NCBI RefSeq assembly: GCF_001612985.1 | Contig: NZ_BDBM01000004.1 | Coordinates: forward strand, 275,435 to 339,434 | Source of the DNA: Nocardia gamkensis NBRC 108242 | GTDB lineage: Bacteria > Actinomycetota > Actinomycetes > Mycobacteriales > Mycobacteriaceae | Direction of reading: 5' to 3' | Length of the DNA stretch: 64,000 bases | Shown: positions 17,981-25,997 of the stretch, one piece after another | Position numbering within the stretch: the stretch's first letter is position 1 | How the letters are laid out: each line of letters starts with the position of its first letter | Notes under the pieces: model-generated | What the model saw: only the letters and a program-made list of their open reading frames with translations | The model's database searches: none | Told to the model about the DNA's origin: nothing | Program-made: the position numbers and the translations under genes

Positions 17981-18973
17981 TCACGCCGCGCTCTTCTCGG
18001 ACTCGTCGGTGGTGTCGTCGGCGGGGTGGCCGGTGATAGTGAGGAAGACCTCGTCCAGGCTCGGCTTGGTCACGGTGATCTCGTCGACGCCGATCTCCCG
18101 CTCGCGCAGGCGGATCAGCAGATCGGCGGTGACGCCCGCGTCGGTCAACGGCGCGGTGAGCCGCCCGGCCTCCGGGGTGATCTGCGCTTCGACGCCGAGG
18201 AAATCGCCGATGATGTGGCGCGCCTCATCGAGCCTGCCGCGATCGACCAGGGTCAGGTGCAGGCTGGAGCCGCCCACGGAGGCCTTCAGTTCGTCGGCCG
18301 TGCCGTCGGCGATCACCTTTCCGTGGTCGATCACCGCGATCCGGTCGGCCAGCTGATCGGCCTCGTCCAGATACTGGGTGGTGAGCAGCACCGTCGCGCC
18401 CTCGCGGACGAGGCGGCGGATGGTCTCCCACATCTGGGCGCGGGTGCGCGGGTCGAGGCCGGTGGTCGGTTCGTCGAGGAACAGCAGCGGCGGCGTCGCG
18501 ATCAGGCTGGCCGCCAGATCGAGCCTGCGCCGCATGCCGCCGGAGAAGTTCCGCAGCGGCTTGTTCGCCGCCTCGGTGAGATCGAACTCCTCCAGCAGGT
18601 CGGCAGCTTTGCGCCGGGCATCGATGCTGCTGAGCCCGAGCAGGCGGGAGAAGACGATCAAGTTCTCGGTGGCGGTCAGATCCTCGTCGACGGAGGCGTA
18701 CTGGCCCGTGACGCCGATGAGCGAGCGGACCGCCGTCGGCTCCGCCACCACGTCGCGGCCGAAGATGCGGCCGCGGCCGCCGTCCGGTCGCAGCAGGGTC
18801 GCGAGCATGCGGATGGTCGTGGTCTTGCCTGCGCCGTTCGGACCGAGCACGCCGTACACCGAGCCCTGCGGCACCGCCAGGCTCACCCCATCGACGGCAC
18901 GCTGTTCCCCGAACACCTTGACCAGGCCGTCCGCCTCGACGGCGAGCGCTGAAGTTGGTGCGAAAGAAGTCAT
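17981..18973 (-). CDS. ABC exporter ATP-binding protein (DrrA-like)
   Basis: 330 aa. Walker A GPNGAGKTTT (about 47-56), signature NFSGGMRRRLDLA, Walker B LLFLDEPTTGLDPR and switch TQYLDEADQLADRI, then the C-terminal extension typical of DrrA-type ATPases (DUF4162-like, about 240-330). Cytoplasmic, energises the DrrB-like permease. The ATG at 18973 lies in a repeat-rich regulatory region rather than after a Shine-Dalgarno; CACAGT ends 7 nt upstream, so it may be leaderless. Confidence 0.88.
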   Translation of the reverse strand: MTSFAPTSALAVEADGLVKVFGEQRAVDGVSLAVPQGSVYGVLGPNGAGKTTTIRMLATLLRPDGGRGRIFGRDVVAEPTAVRSLIGVTGQYASVDEDLTATENLIVFSRLLGLSSIDARRKAADLLEEFDLTEAANKPLRNFSGGMRRRLDLAASLIATPPLLFLDEPTTGLDPRTRAQMWETIRRLVREGATVLLTTQYLDEADQLADRIAVIDHGKVIADGTADELKASVGGSSLHLTLVDRGRLDEARHIIGDFLGVEAQITPEAGRLTAPLTDAGVTADLLIRLREREIGVDEITVTKPSLDEVFLTITGHPADDTTDESEKSAA

Positions 18974-19017
18974 GTGGACAACTGTGGACACCGAGACTTG
19001 CACGGCTCTTGCACGGC
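18973..19017 (-). promoter_or_regulatory. Two pairs of phased direct repeats before the ABC exporter
   Basis: TGTGGACAA (18973-18981) and TGTGGACAC (18983-18991), 10 bp apart, are the complement of the actinobacterial DnaA-box sequence TTGTCCACA. CTTGCACGGC occurs at 18997-19006 and again at 19008-19017, 11 bp apart. Spacing of one helical turn suggests cooperative regulator binding over the -10 and -35 regions. Confidence 0.5.
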
Positions 19018-19034
19018 GCTGTCGCATTGGGCTG

Positions 19035-19188
19035 TGTTGTTTTTCCAGCGCCTGCGGCGCTGGGTGTTCGCGGCCCCCTTGTGGCTCGCGTTTGCGCGAC
19101 CGCCGCTTGCCTCCTTCGTCGCGTACGCGACGGCCGCGCAAACGCGAGCCGGCGCATGCTCGGTCTCGCTTCGCTCGAAACCGGGAGT
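19035..19188 (-). repeat. Dispersed hairpin element, copy 1
   Basis: Stem I: CCAGCGCC 19045-19052 with GGCGCTGG 19056-19063. Stem II: GGCTCGCGTTTGCGCG 19083-19098 with its exact complement 19135-19150 (16 bp). Inner stem: CCGCCGC 19100-19106 with GCGACGG 19127-19133. Terminal hairpin: CGGTCTCG 19161-19168 with CGAAACCG 19176-19183. It shares about 150 nt with copies at 23351-23629, but stem II differs and stays paired. It sits between menE and the ABC exporter. Strand is given as minus because the A-C mismatches on plus become G-U pairs on minus. Confidence 0.75.
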
Positions 19189-19290
19189 GGGGTGCGCTGG
19201 GCGCGTCGGATGGTGGCGGCCTGATTCCGGGTACGCGGTCGCCGGTGGCGCGACTCGGCGCGCTGTGCTGCGGGCGCTGCCCCGCTGTCG

Positions 19291-20451
19291 TCAGTGGGCC
19301 GAGTCGGCCAAGAGGTATTCGCGGACTTTGGCGCGGTCGGGCTTGCCGGGGCCGCGCAGGGGGAACTCGTCGAGAACGGCGAGTTCGCGGGGAGCGGCGA
19401 TGGAGTCCAATTCGTCGGCGACGTATTCGCGCAGCTCGGCCAGGTCCGGGGTGGCGCCGGGGGCGGGGATTACAGCGACGGCGACGCGCTGGCCGAGGCG
19501 TTCGTCCGGCAGGCCGACGACGACCACCTCGCTGATCGTGGGGTGGTTGATCAGCACGGCCTCGACCACCTGCGGGATCACCAGCAGGCCGCCGGTGGTG
19601 ATCGCCTCGTCGAGCCGTCCGGTGATGCTCAGCAGGCCGTTGTCGAAGGTGCCCGCGTCCTCGGTGCGGAACCAGCCCGGTTCGGCGAAGGCGGGATGGT
19701 CGGGCTGATTGCGGTAGCCCGTGGCGATCATGGCACCGCCCAGCACCACCCGGCCGTCTTCGATCCGGACCTTCGTGCCCTCCAGCGGCACACCGTCGTA
19801 TACGCAGCCGCCGCAGGTCTCGCTCATGCCATAGGTGCGCACCACGGTGATGCCCGCGGCTCGCGCGCGCTCGTAAACCGGCAGCGGAGTGGCCGCGCCG
19901 CCCACCAGCACGCCGTCGAGCTCGGCCAGCGCGGTGGTGGCCACCGGCGACTCGAGCGCCTTGATCAGCTGGGTCGGGACCAGGGATGTGTAGCGCCGTT
20001 CACCGCGCATACCCGTGATCGCGCCGGCCAGCGCCTCGGGCAGGAATCCGCCGGACACGTCCAGCACGGTGGGTTCGGTCCCCGCCAGGATGCTGCGCAG
20101 CAGCACCTGGATACCGGCGATGTGATGGGTGGGCAGGGCCAGCAACCAGTTGCCAGGACCGCCGAGCCGGTCGTGTGTGGCGGTGCCGCTCGCGTGCAGG
20201 GCCGCCGAACTCAGCATCGCGCCCTTCGGCACGCCCGTGGTGCCGGAGGTGGTCACCACCAGAGCGACTTCCTCGTCGATCGGCTCGCCGGGGGAGAGGG
20301 CGTCGCTCAAGCGTCTCGACTCGCGTCGATCGCTGTTGGGAATGGGCAGCCACGCGGCCCCGCTACCTTCCAGCGCCGCCCGCAGATGGGGCATGACATC
20401 GCCGAGACCGGACCCGGTGGGCATCGGCAAGGTGCGCAGTGTCTTGCTCAT
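19291..20451 (-). CDS. menE: o-Succinylbenzoate-CoA ligase MenE
   Basis: ANL-superfamily acyl-CoA synthetase that activates o-succinylbenzoate for MenB. 386 aa, short for the superfamily but normal for actinobacterial MenE. AMP-binding loop TTSGTTGVPKGAM, motif RTYGMSETCGGC, hinge TGRLDEAITTGG and C-terminal catalytic lysine in GPGKPDRAKV. The ATG at 20451 overlaps the stop of a 26-residue leader ORF (ATGA), which fixes the start. Counterpart of Rv0542c. Confidence 0.92.
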   Translation of the reverse strand: MSKTLRTLPMPTGSGLGDVMPHLRAALEGSGAAWLPIPNSDRRESRRLSDALSPGEPIDEEVALVVTTSGTTGVPKGAMLSSAALHASGTATHDRLGGPGNWLLALPTHHIAGIQVLLRSILAGTEPTVLDVSGGFLPEALAGAITGMRGERRYTSLVPTQLIKALESPVATTALAELDGVLVGGAATPLPVYERARAAGITVVRTYGMSETCGGCVYDGVPLEGTKVRIEDGRVVLGGAMIATGYRNQPDHPAFAEPGWFRTEDAGTFDNGLLSITGRLDEAITTGGLLVIPQVVEAVLINHPTISEVVVVGLPDERLGQRVAVAVIPAPGATPDLAELREYVADELDSIAAPRELAVLDEFPLRGPGKPDRAKVREYLLADSAH

Positions 20452-20528
20452 GCCATGCCTCGCCGCTCGCCAGGCTCGGTCGTGCCCAGAGCCGCTGTCC
20501 CCATGGCTCGCTCGCTGCACTCCCTCAC
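20448..20528 (-). CDS. 26-residue leader ORF of the SERSER family before menE
   Basis: 81-nt ORF starting V-R-E-C-S-E-R-A-M-G-T-A; its TGA overlaps the menE ATG (ATGA). Two other ORFs of exactly 81 nt with related sequence precede secE (46773) and an mce-associated gene (61711). A CACGAT box ends 7 nt before the GTG, so the transcript may begin at the leader start. Its last codons (GGCGAGCGGCGAGG) can serve as the menE ribosome binding site. Probably a translational coupling device; whether the peptide itself acts is unknown. Confidence 0.6.
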   Translation of the reverse strand: MRECSERAMGTAALGTTEPGERRGMA

Positions 20529-20789
20529 GGTAGGGATCGTGTCATGCCCGCGTAACCGCGTGCGGAACGGGTCGGTATGCCGGAGTGGCGCACCCGCGGC
20601 GCGGTCACCCGGTCGGATCGGGGCTCAAGTACGACAGACATCGAGACTGCGATTCACTCGGTCGGACGGGACACGGACACAGCCGGCCCGGACGTCGGCG
20701 GTCGGGTGGCCGTCCGAGCGTTATCGTCCTCGCCGGTTCTCGCGTTGGCAACTCGGTGGCGCCCGCCGAACCACCTATCCGAACCGTTG

Positions 20790-21182
20790 CTACGACGGCG
20801 ACCAGCGGGAATCCCGCCTGATCGGATGCGACGGCGGGACCTCCACCAGAACGATCGGCACGCCGTCGGGATCGTGCACCCACATCTCGTGCAAGCCCCA
20901 CGGCTCCTCGACCGGGGCGCGGTCGATCGCGATGCCCTTCAGCGCCAGTTCCACGGCGGCGGCGGACACGTCGCGCACCTGGAGCCAGATGGCACCCTCG
21001 AACGACGACGATTCCCCCGACCCGCCGTGCGCGGCCACCTCGATCAGCGACTGGCCCGCGAAGAAGACGGTGCCGCCCGGATATTCCCGCGCGATGGCCA
21101 GCTCCAGGCCGTCCCGGTAGAACGCGAGGGTGGCCTGGTAATCGGCGGGCCGCAGGATGATCCGGCTGCTGAGGATGTCCAT
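20790..21182 (-). CDS. VOC/glyoxalase-fold protein
   Basis: 130 aa, single vicinal-oxygen-chelate domain (SSRIILRPADYQATLAFYRDGLELAI; C-terminal HEMWVHDPDGVPIVLVEVP). It starts 1 nt after the menB stop, so it is cotranscribed and coupled with menB; Rv0546c occupies a similar place in M. tuberculosis. Candidate metal ligands (His, Glu) are present. Substrate unknown; no evidence ties it chemically to menaquinone. Confidence 0.8.
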   Translation of the reverse strand: MDILSSRIILRPADYQATLAFYRDGLELAIAREYPGGTVFFAGQSLIEVAAHGGSGESSSFEGAIWLQVRDVSAAAVELALKGIAIDRAPVEEPWGLHEMWVHDPDGVPIVLVEVPPSHPIRRDSRWSPS

Positions 21183-21183
21183 A

Positions 21184-22077
21184 TCAGAAGTACCAGGGGT
21201 AGGGAGACCAGTCCGGCTCGCGTTTCTGCAGGAACGCGTCGCGGCCCTCGACAGCCTCGTCGGTCATGTACGCCATCCTCGTCGCCTCGCCCGCGAAGAG
21301 TTGCTGGCCGACCAGACCGTCGTCCAGCAAATTGAACGCGTACTTCAGCATGCGCTGTGCCTGCGGGGATTTGCCGTTGATGTCGGCGGTCCACTCCAGC
21401 GCGACGTCCTCCAGTTCGGCGTGGTCGACGACCTTGTTCACCGCGCCCATCTGGTGCATTTCCTCGGCGGTGTAGGGGCGGCCGAGGAAGAAGATCTCGC
21501 GGGCGAACTTCTGACCGACCATCTTGGCCAGGTAGGCGCTGCCGTAGCCGCCGTCGAAGCTGCCCACATCGGCGTCGGTCTGCTTGAAGCGGGCGTGCTC
21601 GCGGCTGGCCAGGGTGAGGTCGCAGACCACGTGCAGGCTGTGACCACCGCCCGCAGCCCACCCGTTCACCAGGGCGATCACCACTTTCGGCATGAAACGG
21701 ATCAACCGCTGCACCTCCAGGATGTGCAGGCGGCCCGCGCGGGCCTGGTCGACCGTGTCCGCGGTGTCACCGCTGGCGTACTGGTATCCGCTGCGGCCGC
21801 GGATGCGCTGGTCACCGCCGGAGCAGAACGCCCAGCCGCCGTCCTTGGGGCTGGGGCCGTTGCCGGTGAGCAGCACCGCGCCGACGTCCGAAGTCATCCG
21901 CGCGTGGTCGAGTGCCCGGAAGAGTTCGTCGACCGTGTGCGGGCGGAACGCATTGCGCACCTCCGGCCGGTCGAACGCCACACGCACGGTGCCCTGCTCG
22001 ATGTGCCGGTGATAGGTGATGTCGGTCAGGTTCTCGAATCCCGGAACGGGACGCCACAGCTTCGGATTGAACGTCAC
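21184..22077 (-). CDS. menB: 1,4-dihydroxy-2-naphthoyl-CoA synthase MenB
   Basis: Crotonase-fold enzyme that cyclises o-succinylbenzoyl-CoA. 297 aa. Oxyanion-hole segments GWAFCSGGDQRIRG and NGWAAGGGHSLHVVCDLTLAS, then DADVGSFDGGYGSAYLAKMVGQ and the C-terminal tail SPYPWYF seen in MenB. The GTG at 22077 is chosen because TAGCAT (22085-22090) ends 7 nt before it; the longer frame is unconserved. Counterpart of Rv0548c; the bicarbonate-type Asp context matches actinobacterial MenB. Confidence 0.93.
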   Translation of the reverse strand: MTFNPKLWRPVPGFENLTDITYHRHIEQGTVRVAFDRPEVRNAFRPHTVDELFRALDHARMTSDVGAVLLTGNGPSPKDGGWAFCSGGDQRIRGRSGYQYASGDTADTVDQARAGRLHILEVQRLIRFMPKVVIALVNGWAAGGGHSLHVVCDLTLASREHARFKQTDADVGSFDGGYGSAYLAKMVGQKFAREIFFLGRPYTAEEMHQMGAVNKVVDHAELEDVALEWTADINGKSPQAQRMLKYAFNLLDDGLVGQQLFAGEATRMAYMTDEAVEGRDAFLQKREPDWSPYPWYF

Positions 22078-22084
22078 CCGGGCA

Positions 22085-22164
22085 ATGCTAGGTCGCGCTG
22101 CGCCCGAAAGTCGTGAGCGGGCAGCGGGATCTCGATTTGACGGTGTAAAAATACGCGTTACCGT
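22085..22164. promoter_or_regulatory. Divergent leaderless promoters of menB and the thioesterase gene
   Basis: Minus strand: TAGCAT (22085-22090), 7 nt, GTG of menB. Plus strand: TTGACG (22137-22142), 16-nt spacer, TACCGT (22159-22164), 7 nt, ATG of the thioesterase gene. Both start codons therefore lie at the predicted transcription start. Confidence 0.6.
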
Positions 22165-22171
22165 GCAAGTT

Positions 22172-22828
22172 ATGAGCGAGCAAGTGAAACCGGTTATCGA
22201 CCGGAGCGCGATGGACGGGTCCCGGTACGAGAAGCACGGCGGATTTCCGAAGGTCACCCCCGCGCGGGTCGGACCGAACTTCGGCGGATTCGTGGAAGCC
22301 ATGCGGACGTTGCAGGATCTCGCCGTGTCCGTGGACGCGCCCGACGACGTGTTCGGGGCCGCGCAGGCCAAAGCCCGCGAGCTGATCGATCTGCTGGAGC
22401 CCTACCGCGCACCCGAGTTGCAGGGACCGGCCGGCCGCGCCGTCGAACTGCCGGGCCGGGGAAGCCTTCTGCTGCTGCCGTGGCAGGTGGTCGAGGCGGG
22501 GCGCGACGGCATCGAGATGACGGGTGTGTTCCGCCGTTTCCATCTCGGCGGCAACGGCGCCGCGCACGGCGGTGTGCTGCCGCTGCTGTTCGACGATCTG
22601 CTCGGCATGATCGTGCACTACGCCGGACGGCCGATCAGCCGCACCGCGTACCTTCATGTGAACTACCGCAAGATCACTCCGCTGGAAACACAACTGACGG
22701 TTCGCGGACGGGTCGACCGGATCGAAGGGCGCAAAACTTTCATCGCCGCCGAATTGCTCGATGAGCAGGGCGATCTGCTCGCCGACTGCGAAGGTCTGAT
22801 GGTGGAGTTGCTGCCGTGGCAGCCGTAG
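22172..22828 (+). CDS. PaaI-type hotdog acyl-CoA thioesterase
   Basis: 218 aa. An unusual N-terminal segment of about 110 residues precedes a hotdog domain with the active-site pattern HLGGNGAAHGGVLPLLFDDLLGM and the strand TAYLHVNYRKITPL. It is divergent from menB. Menaquinone synthesis needs a thioesterase to release DHNA from its CoA ester (MenI), and none is otherwise visible here, so this is a candidate by position; a general acyl-CoA thioesterase is equally possible. The start is chosen by the leaderless -10 box 7 nt upstream. Confidence 0.8.
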   Translation: MSEQVKPVIDRSAMDGSRYEKHGGFPKVTPARVGPNFGGFVEAMRTLQDLAVSVDAPDDVFGAAQAKARELIDLLEPYRAPELQGPAGRAVELPGRGSLLLLPWQVVEAGRDGIEMTGVFRRFHLGGNGAAHGGVLPLLFDDLLGMIVHYAGRPISRTAYLHVNYRKITPLETQLTVRGRVDRIEGRKTFIAAELLDEQGDLLADCEGLMVELLPWQP

Positions 22829-22853
22829 CCGGGTGAATGCTGGCGCGGGTGCG

Positions 22854-22859
22854 TATAGT
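22854..22859 (+). promoter_or_regulatory. Probable -10 box of the DUF6918 gene
   Basis: TATAGT, a near-consensus -10, 43 nt before the GTG at 22903. No convincing -35. Confidence 0.4.
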
Positions 22860-22902
22860 TGCCCTCGCTCGTTCATCGATACCGATCCGGAGGAACCTGA
22901 AA

Positions 22903-23349
22903 GTGGTTGCAGCACTGTCTGAATCTCTGCTCGACGACGCGAAGCGCCCGGCTTTCCTTGCCGATGCCGTCGAGGTTCTCGACGCCGAGGTCTCGGACAA
23001 GGGTGGTGCGTCCGGCCTCGCTGTGAAGGGTGGCTACGCGGCGGTCAAGAAGATCAGCCCGTCCATCGTGCCCGATGCGCTGGAGTCGTTGGCGCCCAAG
23101 CTCGTCGCGCAGCTGGAGCCGTTCTGGCAGGAGTACACGGCGTCGGGCTCCGGCAAGTTCGCCGATCTGCTCGTCGCCAAGTCGGACGAGGTCGCCGAGG
23201 CGTTGCTCGCCGTCACCGACGCGCGGGCCGAGTCCTCCTCTCGCCCTGCCCTGCAGAAGGTCTACTCCTCGATGCGTTCCTCGGCGAAGAAGAACGTCAT
23301 CGAGGCGCTGCCGCGCGTGGGCGACCTGATCCAGAAGCACGCTCAGTAG
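22903..23349 (+). CDS. DUF6918-type cytoplasmic helical protein
   Basis: 148 aa, mostly helical, with a strong GGAGGAACCT site before the GTG. Conserved-looking blocks are SLLDDAKRPAFLADAVEVLD, GYAAVKKISPSIVPDAL and KKNVIEALPRVGDLI. It resembles the actinobacterial DUF6918 family near the men genes; function unknown. The stop codon directly abuts a hairpin-repeat tandem. Confidence 0.75.
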   Translation: MVAALSESLLDDAKRPAFLADAVEVLDAEVSDKGGASGLAVKGGYAAVKKISPSIVPDALESLAPKLVAQLEPFWQEYTASGSGKFADLLVAKSDEVAEALLAVTDARAESSSRPALQKVYSSMRSSAKKNVIEALPRVGDLIQKHAQ

Positions 23350-23350
23350 T

Positions 23351-23463
23351 TTCTGCCGCGACTTCGTCGCGGCGTGTTCGCGGCCCCTTCATGGCTCGCG
23401 TCCGAGCAACCACCGCTGGCGACTTCGTCGCGTACGCGGCGGCCACTCGGACGCGAGCCGGGC
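23351..23463. repeat. Dispersed hairpin element, copy 2
   Basis: Stem I: GCCGCGAC 23355-23362 with GTCGCGGC 23366-23373; its bases are completely different from copies 1 and 3 yet perfectly paired. Stem II: GGCTCGCGTCCGAG 23393-23406 with complement 23446-23459. Inner stem: CCACCGC 23410-23416 with GCGGCGG 23436-23442. It lacks the terminal hairpin and runs directly into copy 3. It starts just after the DUF6918 stop, so it could also act as a 3' UTR or terminator. Confidence 0.75.
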
Positions 23464-23465
23464 CG

Positions 23466-23629
23466 TGTTGGTTTGCCAGCGCCTGCGGCGCTGGGTGTTC
23501 GCGGCCCCTTCATGGCTCGCGTCCGAGCGACCGCCGCTTGCTCCTTCGTCGCGTACGCGGCGGCCACTCGGACGCGAGCCGGGCCGCGAACGGCGCATGC
23601 TCGGTCTCGCTTCGCTCGAAACCGGGAGC
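23466..23629. repeat. Dispersed hairpin element, copy 3
   Basis: Stem I: CCAGCGCC 23476-23483 with GGCGCTGG 23487-23494. Stem II: GGCTCGCGTCCGAG 23514-23527 with complement 23567-23580. Inner stem: CCGCCGC 23531-23537 with GCGGCGG 23557-23563. Terminal hairpin: CGGTCTCG 23602-23609 with CGAAACCG 23617-23624. Its flanks and terminal hairpin match copy 1, while its stem II matches copy 2. Confidence 0.75.
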
Positions 23630-23651
23630 TGAGCGGTGTGGTCGAGTGAGT

Positions 23652-23679
23652 AGGCAGGGCCGCGATTTGAGCCCTGCCT
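23652..23679. terminator. Hairpin terminator
   Basis: AGGCAGGGC and GCCCTGCCT (23671-23679), 9-bp stem with a 10-nt loop, followed by TT. It lies between the repeat tandem and menD. Confidence 0.6.
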
Positions 23680-23987
23680 TGCAACGGTCGTGTCCGAGTG
23701 ATGACTGCTGGCCCTGTTGGTTGCGGACCTAGTCGGGTTTGGACGTGAGCTGGGCGGTGTGCGCCTGCGAGGCCGCAGTGTTGCGGGTCCCTCCCTTGGA
23801 ATGCGACTGAGCACCTATCGATAGCGACCTCCCTGCGGCATGCTCGGATGTCAGCCGAGCCGCGCGGGCTCGTCGGCCATCCTCGGGACCGACCACCGCT
23901 GCGTCCCGGAGGCAGTGTCCGAGGACACAGTGTGATTGCGAGCCTCCCGGCGGCGACTTCTAGTTGACTGTCTGCCAGTCTGGAGAC
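23680..23987. other. menD upstream region
   Basis: No gene seen. It contains the palindromes CTATCGATAG (around 23816) and GTGTCC-GA-GGACAC (around 23917-23930). CAGTCT ends 6 nt before the menD GTG, a -10-like box with one mismatch to TANNNT. Confidence 0.35.
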
Positions 23988-25631
23988 GTGAACCCGTCAA
24001 CAGCACAAGCGCAGGTCGTCGTCGACGAACTCGTGCGCGGGGGCGTGCGGGATGTCGTCCTGTGCCCCGGCTCCCGGAACGCTCCGCTGGCCTTCGCCCT
24101 CCAGGGTGCCGACGCGGCGGGGCGGCTGCGGCTGCACATGCGGATCGACGAGCGAACGGCGGGCTTTCTCGCCGTCGGGCTCGCGGTCGCGAGCGGGCAT
24201 CCGGTCCCGGTCGTGATGACCTCGGGTACCGCGGTGGCCAACCTCGGGCCCGCCGTGCTGGAGGCGAACTACGCCCGCGTCCCGCTGGTGGTGCTCAGCG
24301 CCAATCGGCCCTACGAACTGCTCGGCTCCGGAGCCAACCAGACCGTCGAACAGCTCGGCTTGTTCGGCAGCCAGGTCCGCGCCACCATCTCGCTCGGTCT
24401 GGCGGAGGAGGAGGCCGGGGACGCCGACCACTCGCCCTACGGCCAGCAGAACAGCCAGTGGCGTTCGGCGGTGTGCCGGGTGCTTGCGGCGGCGCGCGGC
24501 ACTCGCTCCGGCAACGCGGGCCCGGTGCACTTCGACGTCCCGTTGCGCGAGCCGCTGGTCCCCGACCTGGCGCCGGGTGAGTCGGCTCCCACGGGTCGCG
24601 CGGGCGATTGCGCCTGGACCGAGACCCAGTACGCCACCCTGGACGTGCCGCTCGATCTCGACCTCACACCCGACACGGTGGTGATCTCCGGACACGGCGC
24701 CGGGTTGCGCCCGGAGCTGGCGGATCTGCCGACCGTCGCCGAGCCCACCGCCCCCATGCACGGGCCCGCGCTGCATCCGCTGGTGCTGTCGCTGCTGCGG
24801 CCGAAGCAGGCGATCATCACCGGCCGCCCGACCCTGCACCGGCAGGTCTCGAAGGTGCTCGCCGATCCGGATGTCCGGGTCTACGCGCTCACCACGGGTC
24901 CGCGCTGGCCCGACGTGTCCGGCAACGTGGTCGGTACCGGCACGCGCGCGGTCATCAGCGGCGCCCCCAGCGCGCGATGGCTGGAGCACTGTCGTGAACT
25001 GAACGCGAAGGCCGACCAGGTGGTGCGCGCCGAACTCGCGCGGCATCCGAAACCCACCGGGCTGCACGTCGCCGCGGTCGTGATGGACGCGCTGCGGGAC
25101 GGCGACCAACTGCTGCTCGGCGCCTCGAACCCGGTGCGGGACGCCGCACTGGTGTCGCATCCGCGCCCCGGGATCAAGGTGCTGTCGAATCGCGGCGTGG
25201 CCGGGATCGACGGCACGGTCTCCACCGCGGTGGGCGCCGCCCTGCACCACGAGGGGCGCACCATCGCGCTGATCGGCGACCTGACCTTCCTGCACGACGC
25301 GTCCGGTCTGCTGATCGGCCCCGGTGAACCGCGACCGGCCGACTTGACCATCGTGGTGGCCAACGACGACGGCGGCGGCATCTTCGAGCTGCTCGAGCAG
25401 GGCGACCCGCAGTACGCGGGGGTGTTCGAACGGGTCTTCGGCACCCCGCACGGCATGGATCTGGCCGCCTTGTGTGCCGCCTATCGCATCCCGCACCGGC
25501 AGGTGGACCCGCAACAGCTGGCCGTCGAACTGACCGCGCACGCTCATGGCATGCGGGTGCTCGAGGTGGCCACCGAGCGGTCCAGCCTGCGGGAACTGCA
25601 CGCGACGGTGCGGGCGAAGATCCAGCCCTGA
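23988..25631 (+). CDS. menD: SEPHCHC synthase MenD
   Basis: Thiamine-diphosphate enzyme that condenses 2-oxoglutarate with isochorismate, the first committed menaquinone step. 547 aa. N-terminal block [19 protein letters not shown], catalytic region around [18 protein letters not shown], and ThDP-binding [13 protein letters not shown]...[14 protein letters not shown]. The GTG start at 23988 gives the N-terminus [14 protein letters not shown] typical of mycobacterial MenD; an upstream ATG in frame is not conserved. Counterpart of Rv0555. Confidence 0.94.
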   Translation: MNPSTAQAQVVVDELVRGGVRDVVLCPGSRNAPLAFALQGADAAGRLRLHMRIDERTAGFLAVGLAVASGHPVPVVMTSGTAVANLGPAVLEANYARVPLVVLSANRPYELLGSGANQTVEQLGLFGSQVRATISLGLAEEEAGDADHSPYGQQNSQWRSAVCRVLAAARGTRSGNAGPVHFDVPLREPLVPDLAPGESAPTGRAGDCAWTETQYATLDVPLDLDLTPDTVVISGHGAGLRPELADLPTVAEPTAPMHGPALHPLVLSLLRPKQAIITGRPTLHRQVSKVLADPDVRVYALTTGPRWPDVSGNVVGTGTRAVISGAPSARWLEHCRELNAKADQVVRAELARHPKPTGLHVAAVVMDALRDGDQLLLGASNPVRDAALVSHPRPGIKVLSNRGVAGIDGTVSTAVGAALHHEGRTIALIGDLTFLHDASGLLIGPGEPRPADLTIVVANDDGGGIFELLEQGDPQYAGVFERVFGTPHGMDLAALCAAYRIPHRQVDPQQLAVELTAHAHGMRVLEVATERSSLRELHATVRAKIQP

Positions 25632-25640
25632 GCCGTAGGG

Positions 25641-25868
25641 TCAGAAGCCGAATTCGTCCTCGGGGTCGTCGTCCATCGGAACCACGATGGACTGCTCGAG
25701 CACGTCCGCCGGATTCGCCTCCAAGACGTCGCGCTCGGGAATCGCCCGTCCGACGGCGTCGTCCTGCTCCGGCAGGTCGTCGGCGACCACCGGCTCCTCC
25801 GGATACGCCGGGACGGACTGCTCGGCGAGATCCGCCTCCGGGACCGCGTCGGCAAGGGGATCTGACAT
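25641..25868 (-). CDS. Small acidic protein
   Basis: 75 aa with 22 Asp/Glu and almost no basic residues, Pro/Val/Ala-rich, ending in DDDPEDEFGF. Probably disordered. A strong GGAGAGGAG site precedes the ATG. It is convergent with menD (9 nt between stops). No family recognised. Confidence 0.6.
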   Translation of the reverse strand: MSDPLADAVPEADLAEQSVPAYPEEPVVADDLPEQDDAVGRAIPERDVLEANPADVLEQSIVVPMDDDPEDEFGF

Positions 25869-25997
25869 CGTGCGCTCCTCTCCGCGTAGGCGTCTCGATG
25901 GGCATACCCGTCGCGGGATGCCGCAATCGAGGCGGACGATCGACTCCGACTGCATCGAGGATGCCCGTGGTCGGGACGGACGGCAAGCATTTTCGCC

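Noticed and set aside
18973..18991. DnaA boxes as a replication origin
   Set aside because: Only two boxes, no AT-rich unwinding region, and no dnaA, dnaN or gyrB nearby. Regulatory use is more likely.
20577..20789. ORFs between the VOC gene and the menE leader
   Set aside because: Low-complexity Arg/Gly translations on both strands without ribosome binding sites; no supported feature.
23351..23629. Tandem repeats as a CRISPR array
   Set aside because: Only two long units with internal hairpins, no short regular spacers and no cas genes.
23997..25601. 534-codon minus-strand open frame
   Set aside because: Exact antisense of menD with shadow composition; no start signal.
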